Part shown: positions 38,381-47,910 of the stretch, piece after piece
Layout: each line of letters starts with the position of its first letter
Position numbering within the stretch: the first letter of the stretch is position 1
Source: Melioribacteraceae bacterium
GTDB lineage: Bacteria; Bacteroidota; Ignavibacteria; Ignavibacteriales; Melioribacteraceae
DNA: 64,000 nucleotides
Direction of reading: 5' to 3'
NCBI GenBank assembly: GCA_027030245.1
Contig: JALVFE010000026.1
Span: forward strand, 1 to 64,000
Notes under the pieces: generated by a model
The model's input: only the letters and a program-made list of their open reading frames with translations
What the model was told of the DNA's origin: nothing
Database searches by the model: none
Program-made: the position numbers and the translations under genes

Positions 38381-39172
38381 GTGATAAATATGGATAAGAA
38401 TAATGGCATCTTTCAAGAAGAAAGAAGGGAACAAATTCTCGAAATTCTTGAAAAAGAAAATCGCTTATTAATCAGCGATTTAACGAAAAAATTTAAAACT
38501 ACTCCGGCGACAATACGTAAAGATTTAACTTTATTAGAAAAAAAAGGGTTGTTAAAAAGAACACACGGCGGTGCTATAAAAAATAAGTCTAAGTCATTAT
38601 TTAGAGGATTAGCACTTAAGGAAAAGGAAAAACTATTTCTCGATGAAAAGATTCGGATAGCAAAAGAAGCTGCAAAACTAATATCGGAAGGCGATCAAAT
38701 TATTCTTGATTCCGGTTCCACTACAGAAATGTTAGCAAAAGAAATAAAATATTTCAAAGGAATAACTGTAATAACCAACGCAATAAATATTGCCACCGAA
38801 CTGATGCAGAGTGATATTGAAGTAATACTACTGGGCGGAATGCTAATAAAAGAATCATCTGCATTGGTTGGACCCATAACAGAAGATGCTCTTCAAAAAA
38901 TTTCAGTGAACAAATTTTTCCAAGGTGTCGATGGAATTGATCTTAAAGTGGGATTAACTACACCCAATATGATTGAAGCTAAGACAAATAGGATGATGAT
39001 GAACGTTGCCAGTGAAAGAATTCTACTGGTAGATTCTTCAAAGTTTGGGAGGAAAAGTTTAAGTGTTATTGCCAAAGTGAATGAACTTGATAAAATAATT
39101 ACAACAAAAAAATTATCAAAAAAGGAACTAAAAAAATACTCAGATTATGGTGTTGATGTTGTTATTGTATAA
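38381..39172 (+). CDS. DeoR-family transcriptional regulator
   Basis: 263 residues. Winged helix-turn-helix at about 14-70 (RREQILEILEKENRLLISDL, TTPATIRKDLTLLEKKGLLKRTHGGA), then the DeoR sensor domain of the phosphosugar isomerase fold (ILDSGSTTEMLAKEI, VITNAINIATEL, LGGMLIKESSALVGP). Start GTG 38381 has AGGAG four bases upstream; ATG 38390 is an alternative. DeoR proteins usually sense a phosphorylated sugar, here perhaps rhamnulose-1-P or DHAP. It sits between the catabolic and the polymer-uptake halves. Confidence 0.93.
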   Translation: MINMDKNNGIFQEERREQILEILEKENRLLISDLTKKFKTTPATIRKDLTLLEKKGLLKRTHGGAIKNKSKSLFRGLALKEKEKLFLDEKIRIAKEAAKLISEGDQIILDSGSTTEMLAKEIKYFKGITVITNAINIATELMQSDIEVILLGGMLIKESSALVGPITEDALQKISVNKFFQGVDGIDLKVGLTTPNMIEAKTNRMMMNVASERILLVDSSKFGRKSLSVIAKVNELDKIITTKKLSKKELKKYSDYGVDVVIV

Positions 39173-39272
39173 TAATGATAATCGCCTAATTCTTGAAAAA
39201 AGATATAGAGGAAATATTTTTCATAAGTATAGCAAAATACAGTATTGAGAAAAAATTAATTATGAGGTAGAG

Positions 39273-42170
39273 ATGAATAAAATAAACTCACTGATAATAA
39301 TTTTTTTTGTGAATATACTGGTAATAAATGCGCAAGTTGCTAAAATTATTGGAACAGTATCAGATGTGCAAAATGGAGAACCGCTTGTTGGGGCAAATGT
39401 AGTTCTGTTAAACACTGCCTATGGTGCAGCAACTGACGCTGAAGGAAAATTTATTATAAAAAACGTTCCCCCGGGCAAATATACCCTTCGTATTTCATAT
39501 CTCGGTTTTGAAAAAAAAGACATACAAATTAATGTAATTAGTGGAAAAGTATTGAATGTTGATGTTCGACTGAGATATAGCGGTGCAATAGATTTGGAAG
39601 AGATTGAAGTTACAGCTCAAGCCAAAGGACAATTACAAGCAATAAATGAACAATTATCTTCGAGAAATATTAAAAATGTTGTATCGAAAGATAGAATCCA
39701 AGAACTTCCTGACGCTAATGCGGCAGAATCTGTTGGAAGATTACCCGGTGTATCTATTTTAAGAAATGGTGGCGAAGGGAATAAAGTTGTTATTAGAGGA
39801 CTTTCTCCTAAATATAATAAAATTATGGTTGATGGTGTTGAATTAGCTTCAACTGACGAAGGTGATAGAAGTACCGATATTAGTATGATTTCTCCATATT
39901 CACTAGAAGGTATCGAAGTTATTAAAGCATCTACAGCTGACCAAGATGCCGATTATATTGGTGGAACGGTAAATTTCAAAATTAAAAAAGCGGATAAAGG
40001 ATTAAAATATGATGCTATTTTTCAAAATACGTATAACGATTTAAGGCAGAGTTTTAATAACTATTTAATAATCGGTTCAATCGGTAATCGTTTTTTTGAA
40101 AATAAACTTGGCGTGTTTTTTCAAGCCAATGTCGAAAGAAAAGATAGGGGTTCTAATCAAATGGGTGCAAATTATTATTTAGTTACTCATGAATTAAATA
40201 AACCTAACCCCGTAAATCTTGAAGGTTTGTCGTTAAATAATATATTTAGATATAGACAGAGATATGGAGGAACTCTAACGCTCGATTATGATATTCCAAA
40301 AGGTAATATAGTTTTGAAAAACTTTCTAAATATAGGAGAAACAACTGAAAATAATTATTACGAAGGCTATGATGTAAAAAACCGTGGACATTCATATTCT
40401 ACCACAACTCAGCAAAATAATTTATTGGTAATGAGCAATACATTGAGCTATGAGCAGAAATTTAACAAAATAAAAATTAACGCCTTGATTTCACATACGT
40501 TTTCACAAAACAAAACCCCTGAATCTATCACTTTTGGTTTTTCTGAACCTTCCCCGGCCTTACCCGGCGGATTAACGGAGCAGACTCCGGATTCCATTCC
40601 ATATTTTGCTTTTAACAATGTTGATGAAGCATATTGGAGTGATGTTAGTGATAATTGGAGTACTACACAAGAAAGACAAATCATTTCCAAAATGGATGTG
40701 GAATTCGATTTTAGTTTGTCAAAACAAATCTATGGCGTAATTAAATTCGGAGGGAAATATCGTTTCAAACATAGGTCCTATGATTTTGAAGCCACTGGTG
40801 GAACGATGGCATTGAATAGCGGCAAAGTAGTGAAAAATGCTATTTTACGGGCGTTCCCATGGATGCAGGAAACTACCCCAATCGGTAGTCCAAGATTACC
40901 ATATAGCCTATTTATAAATCAAGATTTTGACCATGGGAAATTTCTCAAAGGGAAATACACCCTTGGTCCTGTAGCCGACATAGAACTTATGCGTGAAGTT
41001 ATTAAGGTTATGAGAAATGTTAAAACACCGGCTATTGATACATATAGTAAATTAAAGATGAGCTCGATAACCGGAGATTATAACGGGGATGAGTATCTAA
41101 GCGCCGGGTATCTCATGGCAGATATAAATTTATTCTCAAGCATTATTCTTATACCCGGTGTTCGTTATGAACACAATATTACTTCATATACCGGTGTTAG
41201 AGGCAGATCCGACGCAGGGTTTCCTGAACAAAACTATCCTCACATTGATACTACCACGATACGTAGTAATGAGTATTTTTTACCGATGATACATTTACAA
41301 ATATCTCCGGTAGAATGGCTACAATTACGCCTTGCATATACCAAAACATTATCCCGTCCTAATTTTGATTTGATCATTCCAAGGGTTGATATTGGTCAGC
41401 AAGAAATTGTTTATAACAATTATTTACTGAAACCGGAACGCGCTGAAAACATTGATGTCTATGCTACAATACTAAATAATTATATTGGTTTATTTTCTAT
41501 TGGAGTCTTCCAAAAAAATATAAAGGACATGATATTTTGGCTCGATAGAAGGGTTATGCTATCACCGGAAGAATATGGTTTAAATGAAAATGAAAGTGGA
41601 AAGTTTATTATAACTCAACAAAATATGAAAGATATTGCCAAAGTTAGAGGAATAGAAATAGATTGGCAAACAAACTTTTGGTATTTGCCGTCATTTTTAA
41701 AAGGTTTAGTCTTCAATATTAATTACACCCATATTTTTTCAGAGGCCAAATATCCTAGGACTGTTATAGAAACTGAATATAATTGGGAAGAGCCTCCTTA
41801 TGGCTTAGTAATGCATAATAAAGATACAGTATATACTCAAAGATTATTAAATCAACCGGACAATATAATAAACTTATCTTTGGGATACGATTATAAAGAC
41901 TTTTCTTCACGCATTTCGATGATATACCAAACAGATATCTTTCAAGGTCCAAATTTTTATCCTGAATTACGATCCAGTACTGATGATTACATTCGGTGGG
42001 ACGTATCTATTAAGCAATTACTCCCATGGTACAATATACAATTTTACTTAAATGTAAATAATATCACAGCTACTACTGATGTAATTTTAAATAACGTTAA
42101 AAACACACCAACATCCATGGAACATTACGGGATGACGATTGATGCGGGATTAAGATATCAAATCAAATAG
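39273..42170 (+). CDS. TonB-dependent outer-membrane receptor with carboxypeptidase-regulatory domain
   Basis: 965 residues. Signal peptide (INSLIIIFFVNILVINA-Q), carboxypeptidase-regulatory-like domain (about 24-105: IIGTVSDVQNGEPLVGANVV, GKYTLRISYLGF), plug domain (about 130-235: LPDANAAESVGRLPGVSI, VVIRGLSPKYNKIMVDGV) and a 22-strand barrel. The last residue is Lys, not the usual aromatic. GAGGT precedes the ATG. By context it imports glycan fragments across the outer membrane. No SusD-like partner follows, so it is not a SusC/SusD pair. Confidence 0.93.
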   Translation: MNKINSLIIIFFVNILVINAQVAKIIGTVSDVQNGEPLVGANVVLLNTAYGAATDAEGKFIIKNVPPGKYTLRISYLGFEKKDIQINVISGKVLNVDVRLRYSGAIDLEEIEVTAQAKGQLQAINEQLSSRNIKNVVSKDRIQELPDANAAESVGRLPGVSILRNGGEGNKVVIRGLSPKYNKIMVDGVELASTDEGDRSTDISMISPYSLEGIEVIKASTADQDADYIGGTVNFKIKKADKGLKYDAIFQNTYNDLRQSFNNYLIIGSIGNRFFENKLGVFFQANVERKDRGSNQMGANYYLVTHELNKPNPVNLEGLSLNNIFRYRQRYGGTLTLDYDIPKGNIVLKNFLNIGETTENNYYEGYDVKNRGHSYSTTTQQNNLLVMSNTLSYEQKFNKIKINALISHTFSQNKTPESITFGFSEPSPALPGGLTEQTPDSIPYFAFNNVDEAYWSDVSDNWSTTQERQIISKMDVEFDFSLSKQIYGVIKFGGKYRFKHRSYDFEATGGTMALNSGKVVKNAILRAFPWMQETTPIGSPRLPYSLFINQDFDHGKFLKGKYTLGPVADIELMREVIKVMRNVKTPAIDTYSKLKMSSITGDYNGDEYLSAGYLMADINLFSSIILIPGVRYEHNITSYTGVRGRSDAGFPEQNYPHIDTTTIRSNEYFLPMIHLQISPVEWLQLRLAYTKTLSRPNFDLIIPRVDIGQQEIVYNNYLLKPERAENIDVYATILNNYIGLFSIGVFQKNIKDMIFWLDRRVMLSPEEYGLNENESGKFIITQQNMKDIAKVRGIEIDWQTNFWYLPSFLKGLVFNINYTHIFSEAKYPRTVIETEYNWEEPPYGLVMHNKDTVYTQRLLNQPDNIINLSLGYDYKDFSSRISMIYQTDIFQGPNFYPELRSSTDDYIRWDVSIKQLLPWYNIQFYLNVNNITATTDVILNNVKNTPTSMEHYGMTIDAGLRYQIK

Positions 42171-42244
42171 CATTTAGATATAAAAAATATAGAAGTAAAG
42201 TTTACCTTACCAAATTACCAAACATTAACAATAAGGAGGCACAA

Positions 42245-43957
42245 ATGAAGCCTAAATTAGTAATTAATTTAATTTTAATAATTTCGGTAATCTTTAGTTT
42301 CAAAGTATTTGCTCAAACCGATGAAGTTATTGTTCCCCCGGGGCCTGAAATCTTTGATTTCATTATGGGTGATACTACAAGTACGGGTGAGCGAAATGTT
42401 CCCGGAAGAGTTTATAAACTGGAAAGAGGTCAAATCTATATCTTTACAGAAACTCTGGAAATTGATTTTGATTTTTACTTAGTAGCCGATGATGATGATC
42501 CCAATAACCCTGTCAGACCGCCAATGCTAGTAAAAGGAGTGCATCCGGATGGTTCTTTGGTGGAAAATTTAATAAACATCACAGGTGATAATATCAAAAT
42601 AGGTTTAAAAAATCTCTTGTTTCAAGGTGTTCCAATGGATGGGAAATATAGAAATGATTGGACGTTAGCTTTATCAGGTACAGGGACCAATGTTCATATG
42701 GAAATCGATAATTGTGTTTTTAACGGTTGGTCTTATGCAGCTATGGATCTTCCGATGAAAAATATTAAACTATATTTACGAAATAACTATTTTAGAAATC
42801 TAGTTCAACCTGTTCACCCTTTTGGCGGGCAAGATGTGGCTACATACAATGCTAATGATACTTTAATATACGAAAATAATACTTTTTTTAATACTTCAGC
42901 TTACATAGTACTTCCACAACCGGATGAACGATGCAATTATATTAAATTTGATCACAATACTATTTTTACAACTATAATTAACCCGTTTTTTGTTCCTTCA
43001 ATTCAAAATGCAGAATTTACAAATAATATTTTTTACGGAATTCTGGCTATGGGTCAAAAGCATGAAGAAATTGAAGCTGGCTGGTACGGCTGGGATAATG
43101 CTGCTGTCGGCATAATGAATTATGACACTATGAGTACGGAGTTACAACAGAAATTAGGTATGGAAGAATCTGCAAGACGTATTGTTCATAAAAATAATGT
43201 TTGGTTTAATCCTCAAAAAATAGTTGACTATTGGACTGCTTTTGTAGACTCAATTCCGGTTACCGATGTTAATGGAGATACTACAGGGTGGACAACTCAA
43301 CCTTTAACACCAACCGTTTGGATGAATGCTAATACCCAAGCAATGTTTGATGATAAAGATAACTATCCTAATTTTATAGATGAAAATACTATTTATGCAG
43401 ATCCGGAATTTGATCCTACTATGGCAGCAGCAGTTATTGATAGTGTTGTTAACTGGGTTTCATGGTGGCGTAATGGTTTAGGATGGGAATCCTCTGATGG
43501 TCCTGCACGTCAAATCAATTTTGGTAATGACAATTTTGATTTGCCATGGCCATTCCCTGAAACACTTACTTACAGCAATGCTGAATTAGCAACTGCCAGT
43601 ACGGAAGGATTACACTTGGGCGATTTGAATTGGTATCCGGAAGAAAAAGCTCAATGGACAGATATTGAGACGGAAAATACACCTTTGGAATATAAATTTA
43701 CGTTGTATCAAAATTATCCTAACCCCTTTAATCCTTCAACTGTTATTAAATTCTCTATAAAAGAGCAGAGCAATGTATCGTTAGATGTTTTCAACACATT
43801 GGGACAAAAAGTGGCTACTCTAATCAATAAGGAGTTGAGCGCCGGTAATTATAAATATACTTTTGACGGTTCTAAACTTTCAAGCGGCGTTTATTTCTAT
43901 CGATTAAAATCTGGAAATTCTTTTGTCCAGATAAAGAAAATGTTATTATTGAAATAA
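42245..43957 (+). CDS. Secreted parallel beta-helix protein with T9SS sorting tail
   Basis: 570 residues. Signal peptide (LVINLILIISVIFSFKVFA-Q), then a body with pectate-lyase-like beta-helix rungs (MEIDNCVFNGWSYAAMD, LYLRNNYFRNL, LIYENNTFFNTSAYIV, IKFDHNTIFTT, AEFTNNIFYGIL). The last about 85 residues are a type IX secretion signal starting LYQNYPNPFNPSTVIKFSI and ending in IKKMLLLK. AAGGAGG precedes the ATG. Probably a surface polysaccharide-binding or -cleaving protein; catalytic residues were not identified. It follows the TonB receptor by 74 bases and ends at a strong terminator. Confidence 0.85.
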   Translation: MKPKLVINLILIISVIFSFKVFAQTDEVIVPPGPEIFDFIMGDTTSTGERNVPGRVYKLERGQIYIFTETLEIDFDFYLVADDDDPNNPVRPPMLVKGVHPDGSLVENLINITGDNIKIGLKNLLFQGVPMDGKYRNDWTLALSGTGTNVHMEIDNCVFNGWSYAAMDLPMKNIKLYLRNNYFRNLVQPVHPFGGQDVATYNANDTLIYENNTFFNTSAYIVLPQPDERCNYIKFDHNTIFTTIINPFFVPSIQNAEFTNNIFYGILAMGQKHEEIEAGWYGWDNAAVGIMNYDTMSTELQQKLGMEESARRIVHKNNVWFNPQKIVDYWTAFVDSIPVTDVNGDTTGWTTQPLTPTVWMNANTQAMFDDKDNYPNFIDENTIYADPEFDPTMAAAVIDSVVNWVSWWRNGLGWESSDGPARQINFGNDNFDLPWPFPETLTYSNAELATASTEGLHLGDLNWYPEEKAQWTDIETENTPLEYKFTLYQNYPNPFNPSTVIKFSIKEQSNVSLDVFNTLGQKVATLINKELSAGNYKYTFDGSKLSSGVYFYRLKSGNSFVQIKKMLLLK

Positions 43958-43989
43958 AAAAGGTTACCGTTTAATTTAGTTAGTGAGTA

Positions 43990-44025
43990 AATGGCACAGT
44001 CTTTATTGGGCTGTGCCATTTATAT
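43990..44025 (+). terminator. Rho-independent terminator after the receptor/beta-helix pair
   Basis: AATGGCACAG (43990-43999) and CTGTGCCATT (44011-44020) form a perfect 10-base stem with an 11-base loop. The following bases are TATATAAAAT, so the T-run is weak, but the stem is strong. Confidence 0.75.
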
Positions 44026-44574
44026 AAAATCCCTAAAGATTTTTGTAATTTAGCTAGCGATGAAAATACTAAATATACAATCTTTATTTATATCGAATTA
44101 GCTTGGGAGGGGCTGTGAATGGTTGTAGCCCTTCAATTGTTTAAGAATGTAAATATTATAATAACATTTTTTTCATGACAACTAGAGTATAAGATTTTCT
44201 TGCATAGCAAATTAAAGCAGGGCTTCCCGTTATTCCCCAGCTTGAAAAAGAAAGAGCGAAGGTTATCGAGAAAAATATTAAAGTCATTTTGGCTATATTT
44301 ACCCTACTTAGAAGTACAGAGTTTTATCATTTATATTAAAGTATATTAATGTTTAAATATATGTTAATATTAACCGTCTTATTTTTACTCAACACTCATC
44401 TGAATCATCTTGTCATCCGGTAGTAATAAACAAATTACCTATGTTTATTGTTTAATGAGACCCGAGAAATTTAATAAAAATATCAATATTGTATACTTTA
44501 TGATTATAAAGCGTACTAACGGTTAAAAAGGATTTAAGTAACGAATATCGGCACTAAAATCTAATTATTGTTTT
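44026..44574 (+). other. Gene-free stretch with a probable eroded coding fragment
   Basis: No intact gene. GGGCT/AGCCC forms a small stem near 44114-44134. At 44208-44339 one frame of 43 codons with coding-like character (IKAGLPVIPQLEKERAKVIE) lacks a start codon and is flanked by stops, so it may be a relic of a lost gene. Confidence 0.35.
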
Positions 44575-46980
44575 ATGAAAAGAAAACTATCATTATCTCA
44601 AGAATCAAACAGTAAAATTAATTTTGAAGGGAAAGATACTTCTTTACTAAAACATACATGGAACGCTCAATGGATAACGCATCCCAAAGCATCAGTATTG
44701 GATTATGGTGTTTTTCTTTTAAGAAGAACTTTTAAGATTAAATCCGTCCCAAATAAATTTATAATCTATGTTTCAGCAGATAATAGATATAAACTTTTTG
44801 TAAATAATAAACAAGTCGCTTTTGGTCCGGCTGTTAGTTCCATAAACTACTATAAATTTGATGAAATAGATATAGCGGAATATTTAGTTATTGGTAATAA
44901 TATAATCGCTGCGGAAGTAGTAAATTTTGGCGAATATAGAAGAGCTGCTCAACAAACTTTTCAAACGGCATTTATTTTACAATGCGATAGAAAAAATAAA
45001 ATATCCTTTAATACCGGCGATGGAAAATGGAAGATTATTAAAAATAAAGCTTTTACTCCCATTCCTTTTGATAGTAATAAACTGCATGCTTATTATGCAG
45101 CCGGACCAGGTGATAACTTTAATGCTAAAAAGCATCCGTGGAAATGGCAAACGCTAAATTTTGATGATTCAAAATGGTTAACCCCAAAAAAAGCTATGGT
45201 AGAGTTTGCGGCCGGTCGTGGATTTTTATATGGAAGCACATGGTTCTTAGTCCCTAGAGAGCTTCCTTTCCTGGAAACAAAAGAACAACGCTTCCTCAAA
45301 ATAGTAAGAACAAAGAACATTAAAGCAGATAATAGATTTTTAAATGGGAATAAATCTATTATAATTCCTGCTAATTCCAAAGTTTTGCTTCTTATTGATA
45401 ATGGCACTCATACTGTTGGTTTCCCTCAAATTGCGTTTAGCAAAGGATTAAATAGTACTATTAAACTAACATATTCCGAAGCGCTAATTAAAAACAATGC
45501 TTATACGGAAAAATATACTGCAGGGAATATACAGGCAGAAGATGTTAAAGGGAATAGAAATGAAATAAACGGGAAAAAAATATTTGGGATTTATGATATT
45601 ATAAAATCCGACGGTGGAAATTCACGTACGTTTTCACCTCTTTGGATAAGAACTTTCAGATATATTCAATTGGATATAACAACTAAAAACGAAGAATTAA
45701 AAATAAAAGACATAAAAAACATTTTCACTGCATATCCGTTTAAAGAACTTGCCAAGTTTGAAACAGATGATACTTCTTTAACAAAAATTTGGAATGTTTC
45801 ATGGCGAACTCTGCGGAATTCTGCCGGTGAAATTTTTCACGATTCCTCTTACTTCGAACAACTTCAATATATTGGCGATACAAGAATTGCATCGTTAGTT
45901 TCTATATATGTTTCTAATGATGATAGACTATTTAAGAATGCAATAAAACAATTTTTCCATTCTCTTATTCCGGAAGGATTAACCGAAAGCAGGTATCCTT
46001 CTTACATACAACAAATAATCCCAACGTTTTCTCTATTCTGGATTTCGATGTTATATGATTTTCTTTTATATCGGGATGAGCCGGAATTTATTAAACAATT
46101 TTTACCGGGCGTAAGGGACATTTTAGAATGGTTTAATCAAAAAGTTGATAATACATACATGCTTACGGATTTAGATTGGTGGATTTTCGTTGATTGGTCT
46201 GATGGTTTTCAAAATGGTATTCCTCCCGGAGCAGACAATGGTTATTCAGCCTATGTTGCTTTGCAGTTTATCTATACATTAAATCAAGCTGTGGAACTAT
46301 TCAGAACATTTAAATGGGACTATGAAGAAAAAAAATATAAAAGGCTGGCAGAAAGAATTAAAAAATCGGTAAATAAAAATTGTTATGATAAACGTAAAAA
46401 GATGTTTGCCGATACACCCGACAAAAAAGAATTTTCTCAACATACTAATATTATGGCAATACTTTCGGATTCAATTGAAAAAAACAAACAGAAAGATTTG
46501 ATGAAAAGAATATTGACAGAAAAAAATATAACTCAAGCAACGATATACTTTAAGTTTTATCTTTTTAGAGCTTTGCAAAAAACTCAAATGGCTAATGAAT
46601 ACTTAAATTTACTAACACCTTGGAAAAATATGTTAGATAATGGTTTAACAACTTTTGCGGAGAAAGATGAAAATGCACGATCTGATTGCCATGCTTGGAG
46701 CTCTTCACCCTGTTTTGATTTTCTGCATACTGTTGCCGGAATTTATCCCAAAGAACCCGGCTTTAGTAACATAACGATAGAACCGAATTTTGGTCATTTA
46801 AAAAAAATTAAAGCTCAAATGCCTCATCCGAAAGGTGGATTTATTAAACTGAATCTGATGAAAGTTGGTGAGTCCGGAGTTAAAGGTTTCGTGTATTTGC
46901 CCCAAAATCAATATGGAGAATTTCTTTGGAAGGGGGAAAGAATTGCACTTAAGGCGGGGAAAAAACAAATATCATTATAA
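44575..46980 (+). CDS. GH78 alpha-L-rhamnosidase-like enzyme without signal peptide
   Basis: 801 residues. N-terminal beta domains (WNAQWITHPKASVLDYGVFL, VSADNRYKLFVNNKQVAFGP) lead into the (alpha/alpha)6 barrel (about 395-715). The place of the usual DCPxREKLGWxxD motif reads HDSSYFEQLQYIGDTR, keeping the Glu and Asp but not the Cys/Arg. LTDLDWWIFVDWSDG and NARSDCHAWSSSPCFDF match later active-site segments. No export signal is seen, so it would act in the cytoplasm on imported oligosaccharides. It begins the second transcript of the polymer half. Confidence 0.85.
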   Translation: MKRKLSLSQESNSKINFEGKDTSLLKHTWNAQWITHPKASVLDYGVFLLRRTFKIKSVPNKFIIYVSADNRYKLFVNNKQVAFGPAVSSINYYKFDEIDIAEYLVIGNNIIAAEVVNFGEYRRAAQQTFQTAFILQCDRKNKISFNTGDGKWKIIKNKAFTPIPFDSNKLHAYYAAGPGDNFNAKKHPWKWQTLNFDDSKWLTPKKAMVEFAAGRGFLYGSTWFLVPRELPFLETKEQRFLKIVRTKNIKADNRFLNGNKSIIIPANSKVLLLIDNGTHTVGFPQIAFSKGLNSTIKLTYSEALIKNNAYTEKYTAGNIQAEDVKGNRNEINGKKIFGIYDIIKSDGGNSRTFSPLWIRTFRYIQLDITTKNEELKIKDIKNIFTAYPFKELAKFETDDTSLTKIWNVSWRTLRNSAGEIFHDSSYFEQLQYIGDTRIASLVSIYVSNDDRLFKNAIKQFFHSLIPEGLTESRYPSYIQQIIPTFSLFWISMLYDFLLYRDEPEFIKQFLPGVRDILEWFNQKVDNTYMLTDLDWWIFVDWSDGFQNGIPPGADNGYSAYVALQFIYTLNQAVELFRTFKWDYEEKKYKRLAERIKKSVNKNCYDKRKKMFADTPDKKEFSQHTNIMAILSDSIEKNKQKDLMKRILTEKNITQATIYFKFYLFRALQKTQMANEYLNLLTPWKNMLDNGLTTFAEKDENARSDCHAWSSSPCFDFLHTVAGIYPKEPGFSNITIEPNFGHLKKIKAQMPHPKGGFIKLNLMKVGESGVKGFVYLPQNQYGEFLWKGERIALKAGKKQISL

Positions 46981-47004
46981 AAAAATTAAACTGGGAATTA
47001 TAAC

Positions 47005-47778
47005 ATGGGTGTAAAACAACAAAAACCCTATTTACTAAAAGAAACAAATTGGAAAACAGTAAAAGAGATTAACTACAAAATTGCTGTTCTTCCTTGGGGT
47101 GCAACCGAAGCTCATAATTATCATCTTCCTTATGGAACGGATATTTATGAGTCTGAATTTATCGCGGAAGCTGCGGCAAAATTGGCTTGGGAGAAGGGAA
47201 TAAAAATAGTTGTATTACCTGCAATACCGTATGGTGTTAATACCCAACAACTTGATATTAATATGACAATAAATATAAATCCTTCTACTCAAGCAAAAGT
47301 TTTGTCTGATATTATCGAAAGCCTTGAAAAATACGGAATTGAAAAATTAATTATTTTGAACGGACATGGTGGAAATGATTTTAAGTGTATGATAAGAGAG
47401 TTTCAAAAAGATACAAAAATTTTTCTTAGTGTTGTTTCTTGGTTTGCTATTGGGAACCATGATGATTTTTTTGAAAATAATGGTGAGCATGCCGACGAGT
47501 TGGAAACAAGTTTTATGCTATATGCTTTCCCTGAATTAGTATTGCCCTTAGAAGTAGCTGGCAATGGTAAAGCTAAAACTTTCAAACCAACAGGTTTCAA
47601 AGAAGGATGGGCTTGGGCGCCAAGGAAATGGACAAAAGTTACGGAAGATACCGGTATTGGAAATCCCAAATCAGCAACTTTTGAGAAAGGCAAAAAATAT
47701 GTTGATTATATAGTAAAAAAAATTTCTCAACATTTTATTGAATTATCAAGCACCGCTCTGAATGATATGTATGAATAG
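47005..47778 (+). CDS. Creatininase-family metal-dependent amidohydrolase
   Basis: 257 residues. Metal-site segments of the creatininase fold are all visible: LPWGATEAHNYHLPYGTD (Glu, His, Asp), LNGHGGND and GEHADELETS. The family includes creatinine amidohydrolase, MftE-like peptidases and FAPy deformylase; this member is not near any of those pathways. It lies 24 bases after the GH78 gene and so is probably co-transcribed. It may open a cyclic or N-acyl amide on a sugar, but that is only inferred from its neighbours. Confidence 0.88.
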   Translation: MGVKQQKPYLLKETNWKTVKEINYKIAVLPWGATEAHNYHLPYGTDIYESEFIAEAAAKLAWEKGIKIVVLPAIPYGVNTQQLDINMTININPSTQAKVLSDIIESLEKYGIEKLIILNGHGGNDFKCMIREFQKDTKIFLSVVSWFAIGNHDDFFENNGEHADELETSFMLYAFPELVLPLEVAGNGKAKTFKPTGFKEGWAWAPRKWTKVTEDTGIGNPKSATFEKGKKYVDYIVKKISQHFIELSSTALNDMYE

Positions 47779-47910
47779 AAAAATGGATGAACTTTTTACT
47801 TAGTAAGATTTCATGCAATAATTTAGCAAAGAAAAAGCAATTATTAACTAAAATAGATTAAAATATTGTAAAATCACTATTATTAACAATCTCATAGAAA
47901 AGAGGTTTAT